The notes below the pieces were generated by a model. That model saw nothing but the letters and a program-made list of their open reading frames with translations. It made no database searches and had not been told where the DNA came from. 53,949 bases of DNA from Candidatus Oscillochloris fontis (GTDB taxonomy: Bacteria; Chloroflexota; Chloroflexia; Chloroflexales; Chloroflexaceae). Position numbers and translations under genes: made by a program. Positions 44,048 through 51,972 of this stretch are shown here, piece by piece. The stretch is from assembly GCF_004138135.1 (NCBI RefSeq), contig NZ_RYFD01000030.1, forward strand, positions 1 to 53,949. The letters are read 5' to 3'. The stretch's first letter is position 1. Each line of letters opens with the position of its first letter.

Positions 44048-47002
44048 ATGAACGAGCAGCACATCGAAGCAGATTTGATCGTCAAGCTCCAGGATCTCAA
44101 ATATACCTACCGCCCGGATATCCGCGACCGCGCCGCGCTAGAGCGTAATTTCCGCGCGAAGTTCCAGGAACTCAATCGGGTCACGCTCACCGATAACGAG
44201 TTCCAGCGGCTGCTGGAACAGATCGTTACGCCCGATGTCTTTATGGCTGCCCGTACTCTGCGCGAGCGCAACAGCTTCGAGCGCGACGATGGCACGCCCC
44301 TTTTTTATACCCTGGTCAATCTCCGCGACTGGTGTAAGAACACCTTTGAGGTGGTCAACCAGTTGCGCATGAATACCGACAACAGCCACCATCGCTACGA
44401 TGTGTTGCTGTTGATCAATGGCGTGCCGGTGGTGCAGATCGAGTTGAAGAACCTGCCGATCAGTCCGCGCCGCGCTATGCAGCAGATTGTTGATTATAAA
44501 AACGACCCCGGCAACGGTTACACGAGAACCTTGCTCTGCTTTCTGCAACTCTTCATCGTCAGCAATCGTAGCGACACATGGTACTTCGCCAATAATAGCG
44601 AACGCCACTTTAGCTTCAATGCCGATGAGCGCTTTCTGCCGCTCTATCAGTTCGCTGGTGTAGATAATCAGAAAATCACCCAACTCGATAGCTTTGCCGA
44701 GCAGTTTCTGGCCAAGTGTACGCTGGGCGAAATGATCAGCCGCTATATGGTGCTGGTCGCCAGCGAGCAAAAGCTGCTGATGATGCGCCCCTATCAGATC
44801 TATGCGGTCAAAGCGATTGTTGAGTGTATCCACCACAATGCGGGTAACGGCTACATCTGGCACACCACCGGCAGCGGCAAGACGCTGACCTCCTTCAAGG
44901 CGTCCACGCTGCTCAAGGATAACCCCGACATCGAAAAATGTCTGTTTGTGGTTGATCGCAAAGACCTCGACCGGCAGACCCGCGAAGAGTTTAATCGCTT
45001 TCAGGAGGGTTGTGTCGAGGAGAATACGAATACGGCGGCGCTGGTGCGGCGGCTGCTCTCCACCGATTATGCCGACAAGGTGATCGTGACCACCATCCAA
45101 AAGCTCGGCCTCGCGCTCGATGAGAGCAATAACTACACGGCGCGGCTGGCAGCACTGCGCAACAAGCGCATCGTCTTTATCTTCGACGAATGCCACCGCT
45201 CGCAGTTTGGCGAGAACCATAGGGCGATCACGGGGTTCTTTCCCAACGCCCAGCTCTTCGGCTTTACTGGCACGCCGATCTTTGAACAGAACGCGACCTA
45301 TCAGCAGATTGATGGCCAGCAGGCTTCCTATAAGACCACCGCCGACATCTTCCAGCGGCAGCTTCATGCCTACACCATCACCCATGCGATTGAGGATCGC
45401 AATGTGCTGCGCTTTCATGTGGACTACTACAAGCCCAGTGGCATGCAGGCGCTCACGCCGGGGCAAACGCTGGCGAAGCAGGCGATTGTCGCAGCGATCC
45501 TTGAGAAACACACCGCCGCCACCGCTGGGCGACGCTTCAATGCGCTGCTGGCCACCAGTTCGATCAACGACGCGATTGAGTATTATGATCTCTTCACGCA
45601 GCTTCAGGCCGAAAAACAGGCCGCCGATGCCTCCTTCCTGCCCTTGAACGTCGCCTGCGTCTTCTCACCCCCCGCCAACGGCAACAAGGATGTGCAGCAG
45701 ATTCAGGAAGATCTGCCGCAGGAGAAGGCTGACAATACGGTTGATCCCGACCAGAAACAGGCGGCACTGAAGGCCATCATTGCCGACTACAACCGGCGCT
45801 ACAGCACCAACCACAGCCTGAACGAGTTCGATCTCTACTATCAGGATGTGCAAAAACGGATCAAAGATCAGCAGTACCCCCTACAGGATGTGCCGCACGC
45901 GCAGAGGATTGACCTGGTGATTGTGGTGGATATGCTGCTCACCGGCTTCGATTCCAAATACCTGAATACGCTCTATGTAGATAAGAATCTCAAGTACCAC
46001 GGGCTGATTCAAGCCTTCTCGCGCACCAACCGCGTGCTGAACGACACCAAGCCCGATGGCAATATCCTCGATTTCCGCCAGCAGGAAGATGCGGTCAACG
46101 ATGCCATCGCCCTCTTTTCCGGCGAACATCTTGATCGCGCCAAAGAGATCTGGCTGGTCGATCCGGCCCCGGTGGTGATTGACAAGCTGGCCGCAGCCGT
46201 CCAGAAGCTCGATCTCTTCATGCAGTCGCAGGGGCTGGCCTGCGCACCCGCAGCCGTGTCCAACCTCAAGGGCGACGCCGCACGCAGCGTCTTTATCGAA
46301 CGCTTCAAAGAGGTGCAGCGCCTCAAGACCCAGCTTGAGCAGTATACCGACCTGACCGCCGAGCATACCGCCAGCATCGAGCAGATCATCGCCCGCGATC
46401 AGTTGCAGGCATTCCGGGGCGTCTACCTGGATGTCGCCCAGCGCCTGAAGGCCAAGCAGGACAAGGCCACCACCAGCAAAGAGGTGCAGCAGCTTGATTT
46501 CGAGTTTGTGCTGTTTGCCTCGGCGATCATTGACTACGACTACATCATGAAGCTGATCGCCCACTACACCGAGGCCAAACCGGGTAAGCAGACCATGCAG
46601 CGCGAGGAGCTGATCGGCCTGATCTGCGCCGATGCCAAGTTCCTCGACCAGCGCGAGGATATTGCTGCCTATATTGACACACTCCAGCCCGGCCAGGCGC
46701 TGAACGAACGCGAGATCCGCAGCGGCTACGAGACCTTCAAGGCCGAACAGGACGCCCGCCAGCTTGCCGCCGTTGCCGACAAACACGGTATAACTAGCGC
46801 CGCACTGCACACCTTTGTTGATGGCATCCTGCACCGCATGATCTTCGATGGCGAGCAGTTGAGCGACCTGCTGGCCCCGTTGGGGCTGGGCTGGAAGGTG
46901 CGCACCCACAAGGAGTTGGCGCTGATGGACGACCTTATGCCCCTGCTCAAGAAGCGCGCCGCTGGGCGCGAGATCTCTGGGTTAGGTGCCTATGAGCAAT
47001 AA
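44048..47002 (+). CDS. hsdR: Type I restriction enzyme R (HsdR) subunit
   Basis: Motor and nuclease subunit of the type I R-M complex; 984 residues. The PD-(D/E)xK nuclease site is Asp118 with Glu132 and Lys134 (VQIELKN). The SF2 translocase has P-loop HTTGSGKT (272-279) and motif II DECHRS (Asp380); VDMLLTGFD and QAFSRTNRV match motifs V and VI. ATG 44048 is chosen; a TTG six bases upstream is also in frame. The 3' end overlaps hsdS by 11 bp. No hsdM is adjacent; it lies five kilobases downstream. Confidence 0.93.
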   Translation: MNEQHIEADLIVKLQDLKYTYRPDIRDRAALERNFRAKFQELNRVTLTDNEFQRLLEQIVTPDVFMAARTLRERNSFERDDGTPLFYTLVNLRDWCKNTFEVVNQLRMNTDNSHHRYDVLLLINGVPVVQIELKNLPISPRRAMQQIVDYKNDPGNGYTRTLLCFLQLFIVSNRSDTWYFANNSERHFSFNADERFLPLYQFAGVDNQKITQLDSFAEQFLAKCTLGEMISRYMVLVASEQKLLMMRPYQIYAVKAIVECIHHNAGNGYIWHTTGSGKTLTSFKASTLLKDNPDIEKCLFVVDRKDLDRQTREEFNRFQEGCVEENTNTAALVRRLLSTDYADKVIVTTIQKLGLALDESNNYTARLAALRNKRIVFIFDECHRSQFGENHRAITGFFPNAQLFGFTGTPIFEQNATYQQIDGQQASYKTTADIFQRQLHAYTITHAIEDRNVLRFHVDYYKPSGMQALTPGQTLAKQAIVAAILEKHTAATAGRRFNALLATSSINDAIEYYDLFTQLQAEKQAADASFLPLNVACVFSPPANGNKDVQQIQEDLPQEKADNTVDPDQKQAALKAIIADYNRRYSTNHSLNEFDLYYQDVQKRIKDQQYPLQDVPHAQRIDLVIVVDMLLTGFDSKYLNTLYVDKNLKYHGLIQAFSRTNRVLNDTKPDGNILDFRQQEDAVNDAIALFSGEHLDRAKEIWLVDPAPVVIDKLAAAVQKLDLFMQSQGLACAPAAVSNLKGDAARSVFIERFKEVQRLKTQLEQYTDLTAEHTASIEQIIARDQLQAFRGVYLDVAQRLKAKQDKATTSKEVQQLDFEFVLFASAIIDYDYIMKLIAHYTEAKPGKQTMQREELIGLICADAKFLDQREDIAAYIDTLQPGQALNEREIRSGYETFKAEQDARQLAAVADKHGITSAALHTFVDGILHRMIFDGEQLSDLLAPLGLGWKVRTHKELALMDDLMPLLKKRAAGREISGLGAYEQ

Positions 47003-48227
47003 TAACAGCGACCCCAACGAGACGCCATACGAACTACCACGCACAGCGACACCCCGCCTGCGCTTCGCGGAGTTTCGGGATGCGGGGGAGTGGGAGGAGA
47101 AATCTTTAGGTGGTATCGCTTCTTTTTACAAAGGGAAAGGCATTTCGAAGGCAGATATCAACTTAAAAGGAGAAACTCTATGTATTCGTTACGGAGAACT
47201 TTACACGATTTACAATGAGATTATCAACGAAGTTATCTCAAAAACAGGTTTACCTGCATCTGAACTTTTTCTCAGTCAAAAGAATGATGTGTTAATTCCA
47301 TCATCAGGGGAAACAAAGTTGGATATCGCAAGAGCATCTTGTGTCTTGCTTGATGGTGTTGCTCTAGGTGGTGATTTGAACATTCTCAGGACAAACGAGA
47401 ACGGCATCTTTTTGAGCTATTTGCTAAACGGTTCACTTAAGATAGAAATTGCAAAAAAAGCCCAAGGCGATACTGTTGTTCATTTGTATGCGAACCAGTT
47501 GAAACTACTCAAAGTGTTAATTCCCAAACCACTTGAACAACAGCGCATCGCCGACTGCCTCGACTCCCTTGATGAACTCATCGCTACGCAGAGCCAGAAG
47601 CTCGACGCGCTCAGGGTGTACAAGAGCGGGCTGCTGCAACACCTCTTCCCCGCCGAGGGCGAGACGGTGCCGCGCTTGCGATTTCCGGAGTTCCAGGAGG
47701 CGGGGAAGTGGGAGATCAAAGAAGTTGGAGAAGTTTTCAAGGTCACTCGTGGCGAAGTTCTTTCTATGAATTTAGTACAAGATACAAAGACAGAAAAAAT
47801 ACCATATCCAGTCTATTCATCTCAGACAAAAAATAATGGATTAGCAGGTTTTTACTCGAAGTATCTCTATGAAGATGCTATTACATGGACGACTGATGGC
47901 GCAAATGCCGGTGATGTAAATTATCGGCTAGGCAAATTTTTTTGCACAAATGTTTGTGGGGTTTTAATAAGTGAAGATGGTTTTGCTAACGCTTGCATGG
48001 CTGCCCTAATTAACAACGTTTCAAGAAATCATGTTTCCTATGTCGGAAATCCGAAGCTTATGAACGGGGTAATGAGCAAAATAGAAATTCCTTTCCCATC
48101 ACTCCCCGAACAACAACGCATCGCCGACTTCCTGACCTCGCTCGACAACCTCATCGCCGCACAGGTTCAGAAGGTGGATCTGCTCAAGGCGCACAAAAAA
48201 GGCTTGATGCAGCAGATCTTTCCTTAA
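46992..48227 (+). CDS. hsdS: Type I restriction enzyme specificity (HsdS) subunit
   Basis: DNA recognition subunit of 411 residues. Two variable target-recognition domains (about 30-165 and 245-360) are followed by conserved helical spacers with matching sequences: EQQRIADCLDSLDELIATQ... and EQQRIADFLTSLDNLIAAQ. The TRD-coding DNA is visibly AT-rich compared with the spacers, as expected for domains exchanged between alleles. ATG 46992 overlaps hsdR, so the two are translationally coupled. The target sequence is unknown. Confidence 0.93.
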   Translation: MSNNNSDPNETPYELPRTATPRLRFAEFRDAGEWEEKSLGGIASFYKGKGISKADINLKGETLCIRYGELYTIYNEIINEVISKTGLPASELFLSQKNDVLIPSSGETKLDIARASCVLLDGVALGGDLNILRTNENGIFLSYLLNGSLKIEIAKKAQGDTVVHLYANQLKLLKVLIPKPLEQQRIADCLDSLDELIATQSQKLDALRVYKSGLLQHLFPAEGETVPRLRFPEFQEAGKWEIKEVGEVFKVTRGEVLSMNLVQDTKTEKIPYPVYSSQTKNNGLAGFYSKYLYEDAITWTTDGANAGDVNYRLGKFFCTNVCGVLISEDGFANACMAALINNVSRNHVSYVGNPKLMNGVMSKIEIPFPSLPEQQRIADFLTSLDNLIAAQVQKVDLLKAHKKGLMQQIFP

Positions 48228-48254
48228 CAGAACTACATGATATGAAGGCGCAGC

Positions 48255-49166
48255 ATGGATTTTGCAATCGAAACAAGCGGATTATCAAAATCCTTCGGTC
48301 ACGTATGCGCGGTTGAATCGGTCAGTCTGCGCGTGAGACACGGAGAAATCTACGGCTTTCTCGGACTCAACGGCGCAGGTAAGACCACCACCATCCGCGC
48401 CTTGTTAGGCATGATCCGTCCAAGTGCGGGGTCGGTCAAGGTACTAGGGCAAGTCATCGGGCCAAATGAGCGCGGGCCATGGCGGCAGGTCGGTTATTTG
48501 GTCGAGAGTCCTGCTGCCTATCCTGAATTGAGCGTTCGGGAAAACCTAGAGATCGCCCGCTGCCTGCAAGGGATTTCGAGCAGGAACGCCACAACCCATG
48601 TCATCGAGCGCATGGGGCTTACCCCTTATGCAGATCGAAAAGCGGGCACACTTTCGACAGGTAACCTGCAACGCCTGGGCCTAGCGCGCGCGTTATTGCA
48701 CGAACCAACGTTGCTGATCCTCGACGAACCCGCCAATGGCCTCGACCCAGCAGGCGTAGTCGAGATTCGTGAACTGCTGGCGAGTCTCGCCCACGAAAAA
48801 GGCGTGACCGTATTCATGTCCAGCCACATCCTAACGGAGGTGAACCGCCTCGCCACGCGCATCGGCATCATCCACAAGGGGCGTTTGATCGAGGAGCTCG
48901 ATGCAGAGAAACTGGAAGAAATGCGATTGCAGCGCCTTGAAATCAAAACGCGCAATCTTGAAGCCGCACAAAGCACATTGACTCAGGCCGGCTTCACCGT
49001 AAAGATCAGCGACACCACGCTTATCTTGAACGAAGAGCGCGCCATAAACGCACCGGAGGAGGTGGCAAGCATTCTTGTCAACGCAGGAATACCGCCATTC
49101 AGGCTCGCTGTGGAACAGGAGGATCTGGAAGAGCATTTCCTGCGGTTAACAGGAGAACGGAAATGA
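48255..49166 (+). CDS. ABC transporter ATP-binding protein (ABC-2 type)
   Basis: ATPase of an ABC-2 exporter, 303 residues. The P-loop LNGAGKTTT is near residues 38-46, followed by signature LSTGNLQRLGLARALL (a variant of LSGGQ) and Walker B LLILDEPANGLDP. A C-terminal extension of about 80 residues has a regulatory-domain look (DLEEHFLRLTGE). It overlaps the permease gene by 4 bp. It sits 27 bases after hsdS in the same direction, so read-through from the hsd promoter is possible. Cargo is unknown; similar pairs export lanthipeptides or drugs. Confidence 0.9.
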   Translation: MDFAIETSGLSKSFGHVCAVESVSLRVRHGEIYGFLGLNGAGKTTTIRALLGMIRPSAGSVKVLGQVIGPNERGPWRQVGYLVESPAAYPELSVRENLEIARCLQGISSRNATTHVIERMGLTPYADRKAGTLSTGNLQRLGLARALLHEPTLLILDEPANGLDPAGVVEIRELLASLAHEKGVTVFMSSHILTEVNRLATRIGIIHKGRLIEELDAEKLEEMRLQRLEIKTRNLEAAQSTLTQAGFTVKISDTTLILNEERAINAPEEVASILVNAGIPPFRLAVEQEDLEEHFLRLTGERK

Positions 49167-49951
49167 ACACTTTCCTTGCTGCTTTTTGGGCCGAGACACT
49201 CAAAGCACGCCGATCCAAAGTCGCTCTGCTAACAGCCGCCGGATTCTTGATCCTTCCCATCGTAGACGGACTATTCATGTTCATCCTGAAAGACCCGGAG
49301 CGTGCGCGGACGATGGGATTGATCGGCGTAAAAGCACAGATCACCGCAGGTGTGGCCGATTGGCCCACATTCTTTCAAATGCTCTTACTGGGAACTGCTA
49401 CTGGGGCAGGCATCCTATTTGCATTCATTACGGCGTGGGTCTTTGGCCGTGAGTTTTCCGATCACACCGTGAAAGAACTACTAGCCCTCCCCACCCCACG
49501 CGGGATCATCGTCGGCGCAAAGTTTGTAGTGATTGCCCTTTGGATGCTAGGACTCACCCTCATGATCTTCGTGATCGGACTTGGGATTGGAACGGTCGTC
49601 ACTATTCCCGACTGGTCTCCCGAATTACAATGGGCATCATTTTGGTCGCTTATGCTCATCGTTCTCATAACCTCTATGCTCGTGCCGTTTGTCGCTTTGT
49701 TTGCCAGCGCGGGACGCGGCTACATGCTTCCGCTTGGTTGGGCCATTCTCACGATGGCACTTGCCCAAATCGCCATCGTCATGGGTTGGGGAGATTGGTT
49801 TCCGTGGTCTGTGCCAGGGCTGATAGCTAGTCTCAGTGGGGCGAGCACCGAGCGTATTGAATTGCACAGTTATATTGTGGTATCGCTCGCTTTTATCGTA
49901 GGGATTGCGGCAACCTTCGCGTGGTGGCGGAATGCAGATCAAGCGCAATAG
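49163..49951 (+). CDS. ABC-2 type transporter permease
   Basis: Membrane partner of the preceding ATPase; 262 residues with about six hydrophobic helices (for example VALLTAAGFLILPIVDGLFMF, ALWMLGLTLMIFVIGLGIG and YIVVSLAFIVGIAATFAWW). FGREFSDHTVKELLALPTPR matches the conserved cytoplasmic loop of ABC-2 permeases. Translationally coupled through ATGA. A GACGCAAAG half-repeat and other repeats follow the stop. Confidence 0.87.
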   Translation: MNTFLAAFWAETLKARRSKVALLTAAGFLILPIVDGLFMFILKDPERARTMGLIGVKAQITAGVADWPTFFQMLLLGTATGAGILFAFITAWVFGREFSDHTVKELLALPTPRGIIVGAKFVVIALWMLGLTLMIFVIGLGIGTVVTIPDWSPELQWASFWSLMLIVLITSMLVPFVALFASAGRGYMLPLGWAILTMALAQIAIVMGWGDWFPWSVPGLIASLSGASTERIELHSYIVVSLAFIVGIAATFAWWRNADQAQ

Positions 49952-49956
49952 CTATT

Positions 49957-50100
49957 GTTGACGCAAAGACGCCAAGGTTTTATGAGGCGGCGGGGTGGCT
50001 TCGACAAACTCAGCCAGCGCAGGCTCAGCCAGCGCAGGCTCAGCCAGCGCACCGAAGCCACCGCACCGTTGGCTGAGCCTGTCGAAGCCATACGGTGCGC
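49957..50100. repeat. Composite repeat between ABC exporter and defence cassette
   Basis: TTGACGCAAAGACGCCAAGG (49958) is a half-copy of the R family. TGGCTTCGACAAACTCAGCCA (about 50000) is inverted as TGGCTGAGCCTGTCGAAGCC (about 50072), and CAGCCAGCGCAGGCT is repeated in tandem between the arms. The block may mark the left boundary of the inserted AAA-DUF4276 module. Confidence 0.7.
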
Positions 50101-50130
50101 CCGAAGGGTAGCACCGAACGCCTATTATGA

Positions 50131-50136
50131 TATAAT
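50131..50136 (+). promoter_or_regulatory. Candidate -10 box of the AAA-DUF4276-hsdM operon
   Basis: A perfect TATAAT lies 34 bases before the AAA gene. The A/T-rich leader contains TAGGAGGG seven bases before ATG 50171. A -35 element (GTAGCA) is weak, so the exact start is uncertain. Confidence 0.4.
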
Positions 50137-50170
50137 CAGGGCAAATAATTTAGTATAGGAGGGCATTTAT

Positions 50171-51283
50171 ATGGAACGGCTTACATCGTTAAGCCTACAA
50201 GGCTATAAATCTATCGAAAAAATAGACAACTTAAAACTAGATACGATCAATATTCTGATAGGAGCTAATGGTTCAGGAAAGTCTAATCTTATTTCTTTTT
50301 TTAAACTCTTAAATTGGATGACCCCATCACCAGGAAATTTACAGTTCTTCCTTGGTCGAATAGGAGGAGCAAATGCGCTACTGCACGATGGTGCGGCAAT
50401 AACTCCGCAAATCAGCGCCAATCTCACATTTCAGACAAAAGAAGGAATAAACGAATACTACTTCCGGCTGTTTCATGCTGCAACAGATACACTAATTTTT
50501 GCAGAAGAGCGTATTAGATATACCCCGAATACATCAACAGATGCAAGGAATTGGATATCTTTGGGAGCAGGACACAGAGAGGCAAATATCATATTAAAGG
50601 CTGAGCAAGGAGATCGGACAGCCCGAAAGATTCTGTCCCTTATGAAACAGTGTGTTGTTTATCAATTCCACAATACCTCCGAAACTGCACGTATCAAACA
50701 GAAATGGAACATCAATGATAATCGTTTCTTGAAAGAAGATGGAGCAAATATTGCGCCATTATTACTAAGATTAAGAGATAGCAATCCAAAATACTATATA
50801 CGAATTGTCGAAACCATTCGACAAGTAGCACCTTTTTTTGCTGATTTCGTCCTAGAACCGGTAAATGATACTGTAATCCTTCAGTGGCGCGAGAAAGATA
50901 CCGACATAGTTTTCGGACCACATCAAGCTTCTGATGGCACATTGCGAATAATGGCGCTTATCACACTGTTATTACAACCAGAGAATGAACTTCCAATGGT
51001 AGTCATTCTTGATGAACCAGAATTGGGATTACACCCGTATGCAATTAGCATCCTGGCAGGAATTCTACAAAGTATCGCGACACACACCCAAATTATTTTA
51101 GCAACTCAGTCAATGACGTTAATTGATCATTTTTTACCAAACCAGATAATTGTTGTAGATCGACCGCGAAGATCTTCTGAATTCAGACGATTAAATGAAG
51201 ACAAGCTAAAGGATTGGTTAGAGGAGTACTCAATTGCTGAACTTTGGGAGAAAAACGTCATTGGAGGAAAGCCTGCACAATGA
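50171..51283 (+). CDS. AAA_21/OLD-like ATPase of a defence module
   Basis: An ABC/SMC-type ATPase of 370 residues. The P-loop is GANGSGKS (31-38), the Walker B segment VVILDEPELGLHPYAI has Asp281/Glu282, the signature region is ASDGTLRIMAL and LATQSMTLIDHF is the switch region. It has no fused TOPRIM domain, so it corresponds to the ATPase half of an OLD-type system (compare AriA of PARIS or AbiLi). The DNA is clearly AT-rich relative to flanking genes, pointing to transfer. Its 3' end overlaps the DUF4276 gene by 4 bp. Confidence 0.85.
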   Translation: MERLTSLSLQGYKSIEKIDNLKLDTINILIGANGSGKSNLISFFKLLNWMTPSPGNLQFFLGRIGGANALLHDGAAITPQISANLTFQTKEGINEYYFRLFHAATDTLIFAEERIRYTPNTSTDARNWISLGAGHREANIILKAEQGDRTARKILSLMKQCVVYQFHNTSETARIKQKWNINDNRFLKEDGANIAPLLLRLRDSNPKYYIRIVETIRQVAPFFADFVLEPVNDTVILQWREKDTDIVFGPHQASDGTLRIMALITLLLQPENELPMVVILDEPELGLHPYAISILAGILQSIATHTQIILATQSMTLIDHFLPNQIIVVDRPRRSSEFRRLNEDKLKDWLEEYSIAELWEKNVIGGKPAQ

Positions 51284-51972
51284 TCAGATTGCATTTTATT
51301 GTCGAAGGCCAGACAGAGGAGACCTTCGTGAATCGTGTACTGTCACACTTTCTCGGTCAGTACATGATTTCTGTTGATGTTCGGCGTATAGAAACTAGCA
51401 GAAGAAGTGGAAAAATTTATCGTGGTGGAATAACAGAGTACATAAAAATAAAAAAAGACGTTACTTTATGGATGAAAGAAGATCAAAATAATGACGCCTT
51501 CTTTACTACAATGTTTGACTTATACGCATTACCCAATGACTTCCCGGAATTTACTTTAGCAAAGCAATCAAACGATGCGTATGATCGAGTAGAAATTATG
51601 GAACAAGCCTTTGAGAAAGATATTTCAGATCCTAGATTTATTCCATATATACAGTTACACGAATTTGAAGCACTTATTCTTTCAGATCCTCGTTGCTTTG
51701 ACTGGGAGTTTATCAACCATAATAAAGCAATATCCCAACTTATTGAGGTCTGTTCACAGTTTGACAGTCCTGAATTAATCAATGACAACCCAAACACCGC
51801 ACCTTCAAAACGGATCATTCAACTCATACCGGAATATCAAGGTCGTAAAAGTTCAGCAGGCTCGCTGATTGCAGAAAAAATTGGTATTCCATCAATAGCA
51901 GCAAAATGCCCCCACTTTGCTGCATGGCTCAAAAGACTCGTGGCATTATCTACAGAGATACCAGATCTATGA
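51280..51972 (+). CDS. DUF4276 (TOPRIM-like) effector of a defence module
   Basis: A 230-residue DUF4276 protein. Its first strand ends VEGQTEE with Glu9, followed by TTMFDLYALP with Asp80 and IQLHEFEALILSD, matching the acidic pattern of TOPRIM-like nucleases. The pair AAA + DUF4276 resembles AbiL and, more broadly, PARIS, in which the TOPRIM partner is the toxic nuclease. It overlaps both neighbours by 4 bp (ATGA at 51280-51283 and 51969-51972), so the three genes are translated in step. AT-rich like the AAA gene. Confidence 0.82.
   Translation: MIRLHFIVEGQTEETFVNRVLSHFLGQYMISVDVRRIETSRRSGKIYRGGITEYIKIKKDVTLWMKEDQNNDAFFTTMFDLYALPNDFPEFTLAKQSNDAYDRVEIMEQAFEKDISDPRFIPYIQLHEFEALILSDPRCFDWEFINHNKAISQLIEVCSQFDSPELINDNPNTAPSKRIIQLIPEYQGRKSSAGSLIAEKIGIPSIAAKCPHFAAWLKRLVALSTEIPDL

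Noticed and set aside
44138-46909. Two long minus-strand open frames (457 and 342 codons) opposite hsdR
   Set aside because: They mirror the hsdR codon pattern and contain no conserved motif or start signals.
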